NCBI GenBank assembly: GCA_038501625.1
Contig: JAZAYU010000081.1
Coordinates: 1,612,001-1,676,000, forward strand
Reading direction: 5' to 3'
From: Corbicula japonica
Taxonomy: Eukaryota > Mollusca > Bivalvia > Venerida > Cyrenidae
Length of the DNA stretch: 64,000 bases
The notes beneath the pieces were generated by a model. It saw nothing but the letters and a program-made list of their open reading frames with translations. It was not told where the DNA came from and did no database searches. Both the position numbers and the translations under genes were made by a program. This document shows positions 32,881 to 44,496 of this stretch, in pieces (position 1 is the first letter of the stretch; the number at the start of each line of letters is the position of its first letter).

Positions 32881-32897
32881 GTCACGTGACATCCAAT
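32881..32897 (+). promoter_or_regulatory. E-box palindrome and CCAAT box
   Basis: GTCACGTGAC (32881-32890) is a perfect palindrome containing CACGTG, followed at once by CCAAT (32893-32897). It lies about 150 bp upstream of the start codon. There is no TATA box at a fitting distance. Also, TTGTTTACAG at 32995-33004 could be a splice acceptor, so an earlier noncoding exon is possible. Promoter activity is inferred. Confidence 0.4.
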
Positions 32898-33037
32898 TTC
32901 CGCAATTAGACACAACGAATCTCCTTTCATAGAACCTTCAAATAAAGACGCAAAAGGAATAGATTTTCTGCAAATATGATGACTTTTCTCTGATATTGTT
33001 TACAGGAAAGACTGTCGTTGGAGTTGAGAAGAATAAA

Positions 33038-33080
33038 ATGGCTTCAGGTTCGACAGATCCGATCGTAATTGCCTCTGATG
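33038..33080 (+). CDS. RBR-type gene, exon 1
   Basis: The ATG sits in a good context (A at -3, G at +4) and encodes MASGSTDPIVIASD plus one base. The donor GTAGGC follows at 33081. The phase-1 end joins exactly to exon 2 (G|AT), giving IVIASDDESDNDDVVLV without a break. PIVIAS followed by acidic residues is a SUMO-interacting-motif (SIM) pattern. This short first exon was found from the splice phase of exon 2 and the continuity of the acidic stretch. A transcript has not been seen. Confidence 0.65.
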
Positions 33081-33514
33081 GTAGGCCCATTTTCTCATGT
33101 TTTTGCAACCGTAAACAGCTGATTATTAATAAAAACAGATTAGTTGCCAACACATTTCGTAAACATTAAATAATAATTATTATATTTATTTCAAATTTGT
33201 TAATTTAGTTCATTATTTTTCGTGATAAAGTAGAAATTGGTAATATTTTTTTGTGTTATTTGACTGATTTTTTAAAACTTGAATCTGTACAAAAACTGTC
33301 CTCATTAGTCAGTGTTCTTAGTCTGAGTCGGGCACCAGGATTGGTTCCATGTTGTCATCATTATCATGATAATTTTATTGGCTTCTTATTAAATCAACTG
33401 TTCATCAAAGTGGTGGAGTAAGCTTATTTACTAATAAAGTATAGTACTCTTATAATTCAGCAAAAACTTTTCATAATTTCTTGGTAATTGGGAGTAGATT
33501 ATAACTTATGCTAG

Positions 33515-33705
33515 AGGCTAGAGGTCCTCTGGTAACCAGACGTAGCCCAATAACCTAATCATAGATAAACCAGGCTGGAGGTCCTCTGGTAACCAGACCT
33601 AGCCCAATAACCTGACCATAGATAAACCAGGCTGGAGGTCCTCTGGTAACCAGACCTAGTCCAATAACCTGACCATAGATAAACCAGGCTGGAGGTCTTG
33701 TAACT
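33515..33705. repeat. 57-bp tandem repeat, 3+ units in intron 1
   Basis: GGAGGTCCTCTGGTAACCAG recurs at 33577 and 33634, with partial units at both ends (33520 and 33691). The period is 57 bp (19 codons), which explains a short antisense ORF here. Confidence 0.88.
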
Positions 33706-35829
33706 GGATCCCTAGCAAGTTCTTTGTGGACTGTCTTGTTGAGGTCATCATTATACATGTACAAATATTGGGATATTCGCAGTAATCAAAAGAAAATTAT
33801 ACACTATCTTTATATTTTGTTGGTCCAAAATGTACGGACAAATAGAAATAAATGAGGAAAAAATAAATAAATTTCAGTAAATTTCAGGCGTCTTAGTAAT
33901 TTGATTGACACAACAAATTTATTTAAATATTTGTAAATCCCGGTGAACATTGTTTTCGGCGATGATGTTATTTCGGCAATCAGTAAAATCATGAGCAATG
34001 ACGTAATCCCAGGACCTGTTACAGTTCATTTAAATTTAAAGTTGTGTATATCTGTAGGTTATTGGGGGAGTTAAGATTCATTCTGCTTTCCAGGATGTTA
34101 ATATTTATTAAGTTAAACTTGAGAAAATGAATTTTGTTTAGCATGTGATTATCACAGTTAGAATTTTTACTCAGTATTGCTAATTAAATTTATTTTTTTG
34201 CTGACCTAAATTGTAATTTTCATGGATCCCTGAAAATACATGCGCCAATGTTCCTTGTGACCAGAACTAGGTCAACTAATTGTTGATGAATAGAACTTGC
34301 AATGAAATGCCATAATATTGATGATTTACTGCATTTTGAGATAGCCACATTATTTTTGATTGTTTCATAAATTTCAATTTTGCTTGTCACTATTTTATTT
34401 CTTTTACTAGGAGATTTAACTTTGCCCTGGCCATAAACTGCTCAATCCGGGATATATTTTCCACCTCCCTCAACATGTCTCTTACAAAAACATATCCGGA
34501 TATAAAACTGATACAGCTCTTATTCTGACTTTTGTTTCAATTACGAAAGCTTTACAGACATTTAATTTTATAAATTATTTAGTTTTTATTCTTTGTCAAC
34601 TTGTACAGTCAAAATGTTTACATTAAAAAATTGAGTTCAAAGCTAAATCATTAGTACAGTATTTAGAAAAGTACATGGTAAATATTTTAATTAAACTGAT
34701 ACCACTTGTTACTAATTTAATGTCTATTGTATCTTGTTTAATAAGGTCATGTGATCTGCGTATTGGATACTGTATCAAAAGAGTATGAAGAGCAGCGGAC
34801 TGTTTTAACTTATTAAAGATTGTGGAACATGGCATTGTTCATAGTTGAATCATTTTAACTTGAGAGACTGTAAATAGTGTCAACTAAAACTCCATCAATG
34901 CTTTAGTTAGAACACTGATTGATGAGCAAGGAAAGATCCTTGCCCCTGAAACTTGTACATCTTTCAAATGAAGTAGTAGATGTTTGAATTTCTCTGTAAC
35001 TGAAATTAAACATCATTCACAAAGACATTGTTCGAGGGGCCCCAACCCAGTGCAGGACCCCCCCCCCCCCCCCCTCTAAATCCACCAATAATTAGGCACT
35101 GTAATAACAGCAGTTCTCCAAGTAATGTTAATGAAAAAGAGAGAGGTTTTGTCTTTTGATCATACGTGTCATAGGTCATAGGCATATTTGTTATATCAAG
35201 AAATAGTTGGCCATTTTTCATGCAGATCTTTGATTTTTGGACATTAGAATTAAGGGAGCTCAATTAAATTAGAGGGATTTAACAGATCTGCCACAATTTA
35301 TCATAGAGCCAGACAGATACATGTAACCTTGACCAGAAGTCATGCATGATTATAGATAAGTGGCAGCCTAAGAGACAAGCAATTTGTACTGCACATGAGA
35401 GTGAGACAAGAGGCACTACTGGATAATTTTATTTGATATATCAGGCCGAGGGCTTTTTTCAAAGGACGCGGCACAATACCCTGTAAATTTTGGGAAAACA
35501 GCTTGATTTTTTATACTAAAGGGAAATGAAAAATCCTTACAAAGGGAGAAAATATAAAACTTGAGGTCAGTAATGTTGTGCATCCTATTAATGCAAATTT
35601 CTTAACAGTACACCAGATAAGGGAAATTATCTGGACTGCGATTTATAAACTTGTACTAAGATTACTTGGAAAATCAAGCAAGCCAAATGGGAGGTGAACT
35701 GTAGTATATTGGACTCGGTGATGTTTTATCCTTGGCTTCTTTCCAAGTGTTTTGAACTTTTAATTTTCTGAATTTACAATAATTTGATGTACTGTATAGA
35801 AAAATTCATTTCAGCGTTCAAATGATAAC
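33706..35829. other. Intron 1 sequence, nothing recognised
   Basis: AT-rich intronic DNA with a run of 17 C at 35058-35074, a place where assemblies often err. No exon candidates with sound splice sites were seen. Confidence 0.5.
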
Positions 35830-35930
35830 ATAAAGATCCAAATCAAACAGCATAGGTATGCGGGCTGATCAGGATCTGCTCTGGTCACACATGAAAAACC
35901 TGTATATATTGAGTGAAGAGTTCACCAGAC
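35830..35930. mobile_element. Palindromic MITE, right half only
   Basis: GGGCTGATCAGGATCTGCTC and GGTCACACATG correspond to the right arm. The left half is lost. Confidence 0.6.
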
Positions 35931-36000
35931 TGGTGTCCTTCCTTTGGTATACCATGGACCTTGTCTCAGTGTCTTCCTGAGCGGTGAACAAGCCTACACT

Positions 36001-36192
36001 AACCCTTTCCTCCATATATACGCATTTTTACTCATGTGCGACCAGTGTATATCCAGATCAGCTGGCACATCAGTGTGTCTGGTCAGGATCTGGACTGGTC
36101 GCATTTTGGTCAGAAATAACCTTAAGAACCGGCTGATCTGGTTCTACACTGTTCGCCCTCACAATAAAGGTGCTTCTATGGATGAAAGGGTT
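36001..36192. mobile_element. Palindromic MITE, intact
   Basis: Both ends are present: AACCCTTTCCTCCATATATA and GCTTCTATGGATGAAAGGGTT-like text. The third AGTGTAGATCC arm is shortened. Confidence 0.85.
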
Positions 36193-36362
36193 AATATAAA
36201 ACATTCACAAGTGACATGTTAGATAATGACTCCATGCATCAAGACTTGTCACTTATGCCAGCTTGCAGATGTTTATTTTCAAAATACAGATAATTGAACC
36301 ATTTTTAGTGTCAGATCAGGAGATAAATTAGTCCCCTTTAGATTCATTTGAATATTTGTGGT

Positions 36363-36452
36363 TATTTCTGATTTAGATGGAGTGTAGATCCAGATCAGTC
36401 TGCATGGATTTTTGCAGGTCGATCAGGATTCACACTTGTTGCACATAGGGGT
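36363..36452. mobile_element. Palindromic MITE fragment
   Basis: GAGTGTAGATCCAGATCAGT and GATCAGGATTCACACTTG represent one half unit. Confidence 0.55.
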
Positions 36453-36655
36453 ACCATGAAAGAAATTATGTTCAGGTGCAAGTACTGCTTAGTATAGTGT
36501 GAACCATAATGAAAGGTCATGATTGTATTATTCATGAAAGACTGTTCAACTGTATTGTGGTATTGTTGGTGAGAGGGCAACAGCAATAATGCTATCATAA
36601 AGAAATTAAGATATGTATGCAAAGTGTGTTACTGGTGTTTAAACTGTACGTTTAC

Positions 36656-37178
36656 TATAGGTTGGCCATGCTAAATTGGCAATTTTTACAATTATTAATA
36701 GAATATAAACACGGGTTAAGGCAAACTTGAGCATTAAATGTACATTTTGCCAATTTATAACACATCGCCTCGAAAGCACAGTGGTTAATGTGTCCTGCTG
36801 GCATAGGCCTAACGTTTTTTTTTCGACACTGGTTTGATTCACACTAACACACGGCTTTTAAGGAAATATTTTATATTTATATTTTTAAGTTTTATTGCAG
36901 TTTTTTCTAAGTATTTTGCTTCAGTGTACTTTATCGCAGAAAAATTATTGCGTAAAAAATAAAAAAAATAAGTAAAAACAAATGTTTCGAACATACAACC
37001 TATAACATAATTGCTACCATTGCATTTTAAATTGACTCTATCTTAGACCAATGGCTAATGGAACAAGTATTGGGAGCTTCACGCTTTGTATTAAACAACG
37101 ATTAAAATATTAATTCATTGTTAACATTTAACGTCAATGTAAACACGCCAATGTAAACATTGCCAAATTACCTTTATA
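36656..37178. mobile_element. TIR element with convergent tRNA-like modules, copy 3
   Basis: TATAGGTTGG and AAATTGGCAATTTTTACA at the left pair imperfectly with TGTAAACATTGCCAAATT and ACCTTTATA at the right. The plus-strand module at about 36765-36845 has AAGCACAGTGGTTAA and GGTTTGATTC. The minus-strand module near 36980-37070 has TGTTCGAAAC. The sequence differs from copies 1 and 2, but the arrangement is the same. Confidence 0.5.
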
Positions 37179-37710
37179 CATGTACAATAATACCAGTATT
37201 ATAAGTTTTAAAATATTCTATTAAGCAATGGATTAGTCCATAATAAACTACTAGTAGTCCTGTTTTGGTTGGTTCAGACATCTTGGTTCACACAAAATGC
37301 CTGCAAAATGTCATCAAGAAGTGTTTTTCAGTAGTTTTATATACCGGTACATGTATTGTAACCTAATTTAATAACATAATTATAGTATTTGATGACAGAT
37401 AAATACTTGTGTATGATCAGGTGGCACGAAAAACACAAAACACCTGTTACATGAATTGCCATTGGATCCAGTGTTGTTATAATTAACAGTCCCATGTTGT
37501 CATGGAAACAGTTCAATTTGTCTCTAAGATAGTACTCTGCTAGAGCCGGTGCTAGCTGAGCCATGATGGCATTTTGAGTATCTTTGAGCCCAAATAAAAA
37601 GCAGTCTGCTGTTTTTAAAGAAAATGTGTTTATTTTCTGTAACATCTGAAAACCCTTATTGATTTCAACTGTCTACTGTCTGAACCTGTACCTGTATTGA
37701 ACTTGACTTT

Positions 37711-37802
37711 GTGTAGATCTGGTCCTTTTGTACAAATGTGTCAGCTGATGTGGGTCTCCATTGGGTGCCCATGTGATACATGTATCCATGGAGTAAAGGG
37801 TT
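37711..37802. mobile_element. Palindromic MITE fragment, right end
   Basis: Ends in TATCCATGGAGTAAAGGGTT. The inner module TCAGCTGATGTGGGTCTCC is degraded. Confidence 0.6.
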
Positions 37803-37899
37803 AATAACTGAATTACTGAAAATAGAGAATGATCTGTCTTCTCTTCATGTAAAAAAAGTGCAGGCTGTGCCCAAGGTTATAAAACTGAGTATTGAAACC

Positions 37900-37976
37900 A
37901 TAACATGATCGCCATTTCAGCCAATCAGATGCTTAAGATTTGAGACTGGTTTCGATTTCCAGTTTTATAATACTCA
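37900..37976. repeat. GGAGACC-family hairpin, half copy
   Basis: CGCCATTTCAGCCAATCAGA and GATTTGAGACTGGTTTC match the right arm and loop of the hairpin at 23320. The surrounding ATAAAACTGAGTATT and AATACTCAG also pair. Confidence 0.6.
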
Positions 37977-38029
37977 GCCCTGATCTGGGATTAGTCTGGT
38001 AGCAAATGAGGCACATGCTGTGCTTAGTG

Positions 38030-38117
38030 GTTAACCTGTTACTCCATAGATACATCTTCATTGCCGGGGCGGAGAGTGATCCAAGTCAGCCGGCACATCC
38101 TGATCCACTTCTGCTCT
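38030..38117. mobile_element. Palindromic MITE fragment next to exon 2
   Basis: Starts near ACCTGTTACTCCATAGATAC and includes GTCAGCCGGCACATCCTGAT. It ends about 35 bp before the exon 2 acceptor. Confidence 0.65.
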
Positions 38118-38153
38118 CAACCATTGAATAATTGTTATAACATTTGTTTTCAG

Positions 38154-39796
38154 ATGAGTCAGATAATGATGATGTAGTTCTTGTAAAAGAAGAGATTGAG
38201 GTCGATTCTGAAGATGTCATATTTCTCTCCGAGACAAAACCGACACCAAAATGTGACCAAACACTAAGTATACCTGTGTCAGACTCTGTGAATGGCGGTA
38301 AAAGCAGAGAGAATTCATTGAACCGCAGTGTGAGCCTAACAACATGCACCAACCAGCTTTCTTTGGATGATGTCAGTGATCCACAACTTGACAGTTCTGG
38401 TAGCCTTGGAGACGCAGGCATGCCTAATTCTAGTGTTTGTCCTCTGGATTTGTCTTCAAAATCTGTGGACTTGCATGTTAAGAGCACCTCATCTGATCCA
38501 AGCCTATCAGACAATGGCGGTAGTGGAGACAACCCACAGGGTCCAGAGTCTTTCTTTATGTTACTGATGGGGGATGATTCCGTGTCCCAGAATGCGGGAA
38601 CTGGTTTAGATAGTGGCACTGGTATTCCATCTTCTGTAAACTACGGTGCTACAACGTCTAACGTCAGTGATTCAGACCATTCTGTAACCAGTGGTAGACA
38701 TATAGCACATGGGAACTCCACATCTATGGCTTGTGATAGTTCTTCGAGCAGTTCAAGTCTTTCAACATCTGATTGGTCAAAAAACCCTTTCATTATTTCC
38801 ATCAAATCTACCTCAGCCGATCAGAAATTAGATGACAACAGTGTAAATAAAGACAGCATCTCTTCTTCAGCAACTATGTGTAAGTCACCAGTGCCGAAAA
38901 CAAAATCTGAGGATCTAACTGTGATAGGAAGCACTTTAACGAGCCAGATGTCCTTAGCTGGAAAAGAAAGCCAGCCACAGGACACAATGAATGCACCAGA
39001 CAGTGCAACTCAAACATGGACATCCAATTCAGACACTAATAGAAAAAATTCCCTAACCAGTGCAATATCCATAGATGCAAATGTAGCTGTGCAAATGATG
39101 CCAAAATCCACCACAGATCTTTCAGACCCTTTCCAAACCAGTCATGCTCTTTTGTCTTCACTAGACTTGACCTTGACCTCTACTTCCCAGGCATTAACTG
39201 GTTCTGGATGTGGTTCAAAAACCGACCAGCAAATACCTGTAAAAATAGGGACACAGTCTGGATTCTCTACAGGAAGTGGAATTAGTTCAGGACAGTCTAC
39301 AATGTTCAGGGGAGGATTACTTGGTGGATCATGTGCCAATATAACTATGCCAGTGACCAACAGTGCGATACCTTTAGGGTTTCATAATTCATTTTCATGT
39401 GTGTCAACAAATGTTTCTAGTTCAAACTCAAATGTAGATCAAAGCAACACTTGTTTTTACAATTCCTTAACTCTACCTCTTTCATTGCAAGACAGAAGTT
39501 TGATTTCAAAATCAAAACATAAAATTGGCACAGGTACGACTAGAGATTTGCCTGTTCATGGGAAAAGTCATAGTAGCAATGCACTGTCAGATCGCAGCCC
39601 GTCTCCGCAGGGGTCACACCATCTTCCTCCCAAAAAACAGCGGCGGTGTTACAGTGATACAGCGCAGGATTCAAGCTGCACAAACTGTGACATGAGTCTG
39701 TTTGGCGAGAAGGCTTCCCAGTGTCCAAATGGGCACTCTACGTGTACCAGGTGCCTGGAAGAAAGGGTCAAGCTTGTACTTACAGGCAGAGCAAAG
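38154..39796 (+). CDS. RBR-type gene, exon 2 (main coding exon)
   Basis: A long exon of 547 full codons after the TTTTCAG acceptor, ending at donor GTGGGT. Using numbering from exon 1, it begins with acidic text and two more SIM-like stretches (VVLVKEE at 22, VIFLSE at 36). PLDLS at 111-115 fits the CtBP-binding pattern PxDLS. A long Ser/Thr-rich, presumably disordered region follows, then the NLS-like PKKQRR at 507-512. The last 40 residues open a zinc module: C523, C526, C538, H542, C545, C548. With exon 3 the spacing, including 18 residues before the next cysteine, matches RING1 of RNF216/TRIAD3. The predicted role is an E3 ubiquitin ligase, probably nuclear and SUMO-aware. The family assignment is inferred from spacing alone. 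Confidence 0.75.
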
Positions 39797-39896
39797 GTGG
39801 GTACATGAAATAATTTATAAGCCTACATTATGTTATCAAGGGCATATTTTCAATGTCATCGGAAAGGGCCTAAAGCCCTTTATTTGGAGCTGCACT

Positions 39897-40344
39897 CAGA
39901 GGTGTACAATTTTTTTTGGGACCCACTCGCCCTGCAGGTCAAGTGAATGAAACCGTAAACTTGCCCTTACAGAAAGTACACACACCCCTACATTTTAAAA
40001 ATTATTCCCAAGTGTATACTACATAGGTTTTCATTTGTCTCGACATTTTGACATATGAAAAAATATGTGCACTTGCAGCTTCGTTCGGATCTGGGAAACC
40101 CAGTGAGGATAATAATAAATTGCTGCTGTTACTTTTACATCAGAAACAAAATCGGCCAAAATATAATATACCAGAAATCGAATTGTTTTATGTAAACAAA
40201 GTGAAAATATTTCATTTTCCTAAGAAAACAGATGTGAATTGCTAAAAAATTTACTCCCCCAGTTGGTCGAGTGTTTTTGGCCGCTTCACTCAATGCAACA
40301 GGTCATTTACCTGGTGACCGGTGTAGTCTAATTGTACACCTCTG
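39897..40344. mobile_element. hAT-like MITE with 5-bp target duplication, copy 1
   Basis: CAGAGGTGTACAAT and ATTGTACACCTCTG form a perfect 14-bp inverted repeat. GCACT is duplicated at 39892-39896 and 40345-40349. CAGAGGTGTA ends with a 5-bp duplication suit the hAT5-type group. The interior resembles 41888-42433 in inverted orientation, for example GTGCACTTGCAGC. Confidence 0.82.
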
Positions 40345-40475
40345 GCACTATTTGCTTTTAGATTCATTAGGTAATTTCTGACCAAGAAGCGATTAGTGGA
40401 TGTATTGACTGATCTGGATCTACACCGGTCGCACATGCAATAATGCTGGTATATATTGAATAAATGGTTGAACAA
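40345..40475. mobile_element. Palindromic MITE, right part
   Basis: Continues directly from the hAT-like element: TTTGCTTTTAGATTCATTAG, then GCTGATCT-like text and GTCGCACATGCAATAATGC. The left part may be the short remnant at about 39875-39896, so the hAT-like element probably landed inside this copy. Confidence 0.6.
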
Positions 40476-40860
40476 CAAAACATTAACAGGTTCCATTAGA
40501 GTACATGTACTAGATAAAGTCTAATCAATGTGTAAATGAGGGTGTACATGGTGTACATATTCATTAAATTAAATGATATTGATGTATTATTTATCATTGG
40601 CTCCAGATTCATTATCATTGTGTACTTTCAGAATATCGATAAACAAGTTGCATGCAACAACAATGAATAATCTTGGCAAGATGTATATAAATACAGTGTG
40701 ACAGCAAAAAGCACTGATAAATGTTGTTAATGTTGATAAATGTTGATTGGGTGTAATTCCATAAATTATATCTTCAGTTTCTTACATAAATAATTCATGT
40801 AGAAATAGTAATATGATAGATGAAAAAGTATTTATTTCCCCAGATAAACTAGTTTTTCTT

Positions 40861-41083
40861 AACCCTTTCCTTCATAGATACACCTTTATTGCGTGGGTGA
40901 ACAGTTAAGATCCAGATCAGCCGGCACATCCGTGCCGTCTGATAAGGATCTAAACTGTTCATTTTTTGATTCATTAGGTTATTTCTGACCAAAATGCGAC
41001 CAGTACAGATGCCAGTGCAGGGATGTGCCAGCTGATCTGGATCTACACTGGTCGCACGTGTAATATTTAGGGAAGAAAGGGTT
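40861..41083. mobile_element. Palindromic MITE, intact
   Basis: Full length, with AACCCTTTCCTTCATAGATA at the left and GGAAGAAAGGGTT at the right. The central GATTCATTAGGTTATTTCTG is present, and the arm GATCAGCCGGCACATCCGTG is close to consensus. Confidence 0.88.
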
Positions 41084-41249
41084 GAACATGTATAATTGTT
41101 TTGGTATCAAATTTTAATTAAAAATATGTCTGAAGAAAACAAGGTACATACGTATAATTACTGTAATCTGTATCGGTGAAGTTAGAAAATGTTGAAAAAT
41201 AACTTATATTGTTTTTTGGTTTTCACAAAACCATTTGTTATATAGATAC

Positions 41250-42741
41250 TATAGTCTGATTTTACGCATTGAGCCGTGAATGTACTTTTGTATTTATAGA
41301 TTTTTGGAATATTCCACAAAATAGGGAAGTTAGATATTCCCACCATAGCTCATAATGTTAAAATAGAACACTATATAACATAATGCTTCGTGGCAGTAAC
41401 ACACCAGATTTGTTACATTCAGGCATAAGGGTTATGTGTTCGAATCCCATGAGGGGGATTTTTTTTTCTGTTTTTTATATATTTTTTTTCAATACATTCA
41501 TGCAGACAACGATAAATGCCATTAAGATGTCGCGATCGAAGCTAACTAAAACACAGTTTTCTGACAAGGCCAAAATGGCACAAAATTGTTTTGAATTTTT
41601 TAATTTAATAAAAGTAAGATAATGTAATGAAGGTTCCATTTACTACAATTGTTTACAGAGCGTCGGTGTCCACAGCAGTCAGTGCCCCTTCGGTGCAGAG
41701 GTATAAGGGGTCACGACAAGCTGCTCAACAAAGTAAATTGTTATAAAAAGGAATGAACATGAACAGAATTAAAAGGGAATTGCAAGAAATTTTAAAACAA
41801 AACAAGCGCACCTGCTGAAAGGTGTGAGCTTTTGGAATGTCATCTCATTGCCAGTGGTTCCCACCACTGGCAATCATATCATATGATCAGAGGTGTAGAA
41901 TTCCACTCGACTGCTCGCCATGGCGAGTAAATGATTCGTTGGGTCGAGTGAAGCGGCCGAAACACTCGACCGTCAGGGCAAGTAAATTTTTCAGCAAAGT
42001 ACATGTGTTTTCTTTGGAAAAATGAAATATTTTCACTTCGTTTTTTTTTTGTTTACAAAATACAATTCGATTTCGGATATTTCTGTCGATTGCCGGTGTA
42101 TTCAGAACGTTTCTGATGTAAAGGAAACAGCAGCAATTTATTTTTATCCTCATTGGGTTTCCCAAATCAGAACGAGGCTGCAAGTGCACATATTTTCCCG
42201 CTATATGTCAAAATGTCGAAACAAATGAAGATAATGTTTTTTACACAAGGTAGGGGTGATGAAGAAAAGCGAGAGAGCGAGCGAGACAGTAAGAAAGAGA
42301 TAGAACAAATAGAAAAACGAAAATTGCTACAGAAAGAATGTAAAGGCGAGTGTACTTTCTGTAAGGGCAAGTGCACTTACTCATTCAGTCGACCTGCAGG
42401 GTGAGTGGGTCAAAGAAAATTTCTACACCTCTGATGATGAACTAAATTAAAACAATAAAAAAGCATATGAAATACAAAAGTTAAATCTTACTGTTATTGG
42501 ATTCGAACTTGCAATGTTTTGCATCACAGCCCGAGTTCCTTACCCACTGAGCTAATACATCATGACGGAATATCTGCTTACAGTCGTATAAGTTAACTTA
42601 ACAGTAACTGTAAATTGACGCACTTCACCTATTCAGGATTAAGTTAACTTAGCAGTAACTGTAAATTGACACACTTTACCTATTCAGGATTATAACAGTG
42701 GACTTGTTCAAAAGGTCACAGCTCATGGGTCAAAATCGAAC
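41250..42741. mobile_element. TIR element with two convergent tRNA-like modules, copy 2
   Basis: Reverse-oriented homologue of 23754-25526. It starts TATAGTCTGATTTTACGC and ends GTCAAAATCGAAC. The tRNA-like modules are at 41383-41455 (plus, B box GTGTTCGAATCCCATGAGG) and 42479-42563 (minus, B box TTCGAATCCAAT). The hAT-like element at 41888-42433 is nested in it. A 51-bp tandem duplication starting AGTTAACTTA (42591-42692) is particular to this copy. At 42742 the end runs into CAGGGATTTTTTTTAAGG, probably the border of another element. Confidence 0.65.
41888..42433. mobile_element. hAT-like MITE with 5-bp target duplication, copy 2
   Basis: The ends are CAGAGGTGTAGAA and TTCTACACCTCTG. ATGAT flanks both sides (41883-41887 and 42434-42438). 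Inside are CTCGACTGCTCGCCATGGCG and AGGGCAAGTGCACTTAC. Small ORFs are present but nothing like a transposase. Confidence 0.83.
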
Positions 42742-44410
42742 CAGGGATTTTTTTTAAGGAAGAGGGGAATACGCTGGACGCTGGTCAAAAGGGGAAAAAT
42801 GCGTGAAAAATACAAAATTGGGGAAAATTTAGTTTATTATACACTGTTACTTGTATTAGCTACAGTGAATGTTATTACTCAAGTTTATGCTTCTGTCTAT
42901 TTTTTTTTAATTAGCTTTCATTACCAAGCAGTCTTTTTAGCATACAGAGGCATATCTCTTTATCTGTTCTTAAACAGTACAAGAATAAGTTTTTTTTATA
43001 CTTGCTCACTTTCGGAGCCTGCTTAAAATGTATCCATTAATTGAGTGTTTTGAATCAAAATAATTTCAGATGCAAGATTTCCAGAAATCTTTTGTTTAGG
43101 CCAGTGTTGGGTAGTTATTGATAATTTCCAACTTAATTGCTGGATTTCCCAAGAAAATTAAATATTGCTGCTCAAAAGGAGGGTTTGAGCAATTCCACTG
43201 ACCCCCCCCCCCCCCCTCCCCTCCCCCCTGATACCCACATACTAATACAACAGGCGACGAACGATGATAAATGTTAAAAAAATTACACGGTACTTTGACT
43301 TAAATGTCGCGATAATTAATTTTTTTTTAGTTGTGAGTCACATCGTAAAATTGGACTTTAATGAATACTCCGGAAGATACGGGATATAAAATTCTTGGGA
43401 TAAAAATTATAGCCCGGCACAGTTTTGAATGTGTGTTTCACCTGACGATTCGTATTTTTGTGACAGAACATGGCGCCGTATTCTGTTGTTCGTATTTTGC
43501 ATTATTCGTCGTTCATTTTACCTTACAGTGCAAACAAGCCGCATCCGTTTAAAAGCATGACAAAGACAATATACGACAACTAGCAATTTACTCAGTTAAT
43601 CTTCAATTAATTGTCAATTATCAAAACAACAGATTCTTTTTTTGCCTGGTGTCACAATACATTCCTCGGCGATAATTAGACCGGCGCGCGCATCTGTTTA
43701 CTCGACTGGTTGATATTTTTAAAGTGGGCAGAGCTTATTGTTTTAGCAAAACATTTTTTACTATCTAATCGTTAATGGTGTGACCTGAAAGATTATAGGC
43801 GGGGTTTAAACTTACTACGACTGTCTACGTTGATGGTTGTGATTTTCTTTTTCGGAAGTCCACGGGACTTATGTTATCGTGAAATTCGGCGGACGGGTCG
43901 TATTTTAGCCGTAATATATGGCCGTACGCTCGCTAACAGTACTCAACTGTTGTATAATCCGCTTAAAACTGGCAGGTAGAATGCCTTTATTCTCAACACG
44001 ATGAAAATCCATTACCAGTAATGTTTAAGTTGACGACCAGGATACAGTGTCTGTGACATAGCGAATCTAAATTTAGTAACATTCGACAAATAATACCACT
44101 CTCTTACACTATCAGCTCATTACATTCACATAAAGTGAGTGTAAGGAACGAAAACTCTGCGAAGGAGATTGAAATAATACTAGGTTGCGTTCGTACCTTA
44201 TTTCTAACAAATATTCGTGAAAATAGTGCAGATTTTGGATGAAATAGATTAAAAATAACTATAAATTAAGCTTCTGTTTACGTTTTGCTAAAAAATTATC
44301 ACTACAAGGGGGAAAGTGATTTTTGTTGGGGAAAAAAATTTCGTTGGGGAATTTTTTTCCCAGGGAAGACGCCGACTATCGGCGTCAGTTTGTTAAGGAA
44401 AAAAACCCAT
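42742..44410. other. Unassigned, possibly repeat-derived
   Basis: Begins with the hAT-like CAGGGATTTTTTTTAAGG, but I could not find a matching right end. It contains a C-rich run at 43202-43227 and, near 44305-44385, GGGGAAAAAAATTTCGTTGG-type text. No coding region is supported. Confidence 0.4.
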
Positions 44411-44496
44411 GCGAACTATACTTTATTGCCTGGTAAAACTGTGAAGATCCAGGTCAGCCATCAAATTATTGCCATCTGATCAGAATCTGCACTTTT
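44411..44496. mobile_element. Palindromic MITE, left part of a split copy
   Basis: ACTTTATTGCCTGGTAAAAC, GAAGATCCAGGTCAGCCATC and CTGATCAGAATCTGCACTTT form the left half. The right half is at 45917-46031. Confidence 0.7.

Noticed and set aside
35058..35074. Poly-C tract as a functional signal
   Set aside because: A 17-base homopolymer without context. It is best treated as low complexity and a likely sequencing trouble spot.
38086..38619. 177-codon minus-strand ORF
   Set aside because: Antisense shadow of exon 2, whose serine-rich codons leave the opposite strand open.
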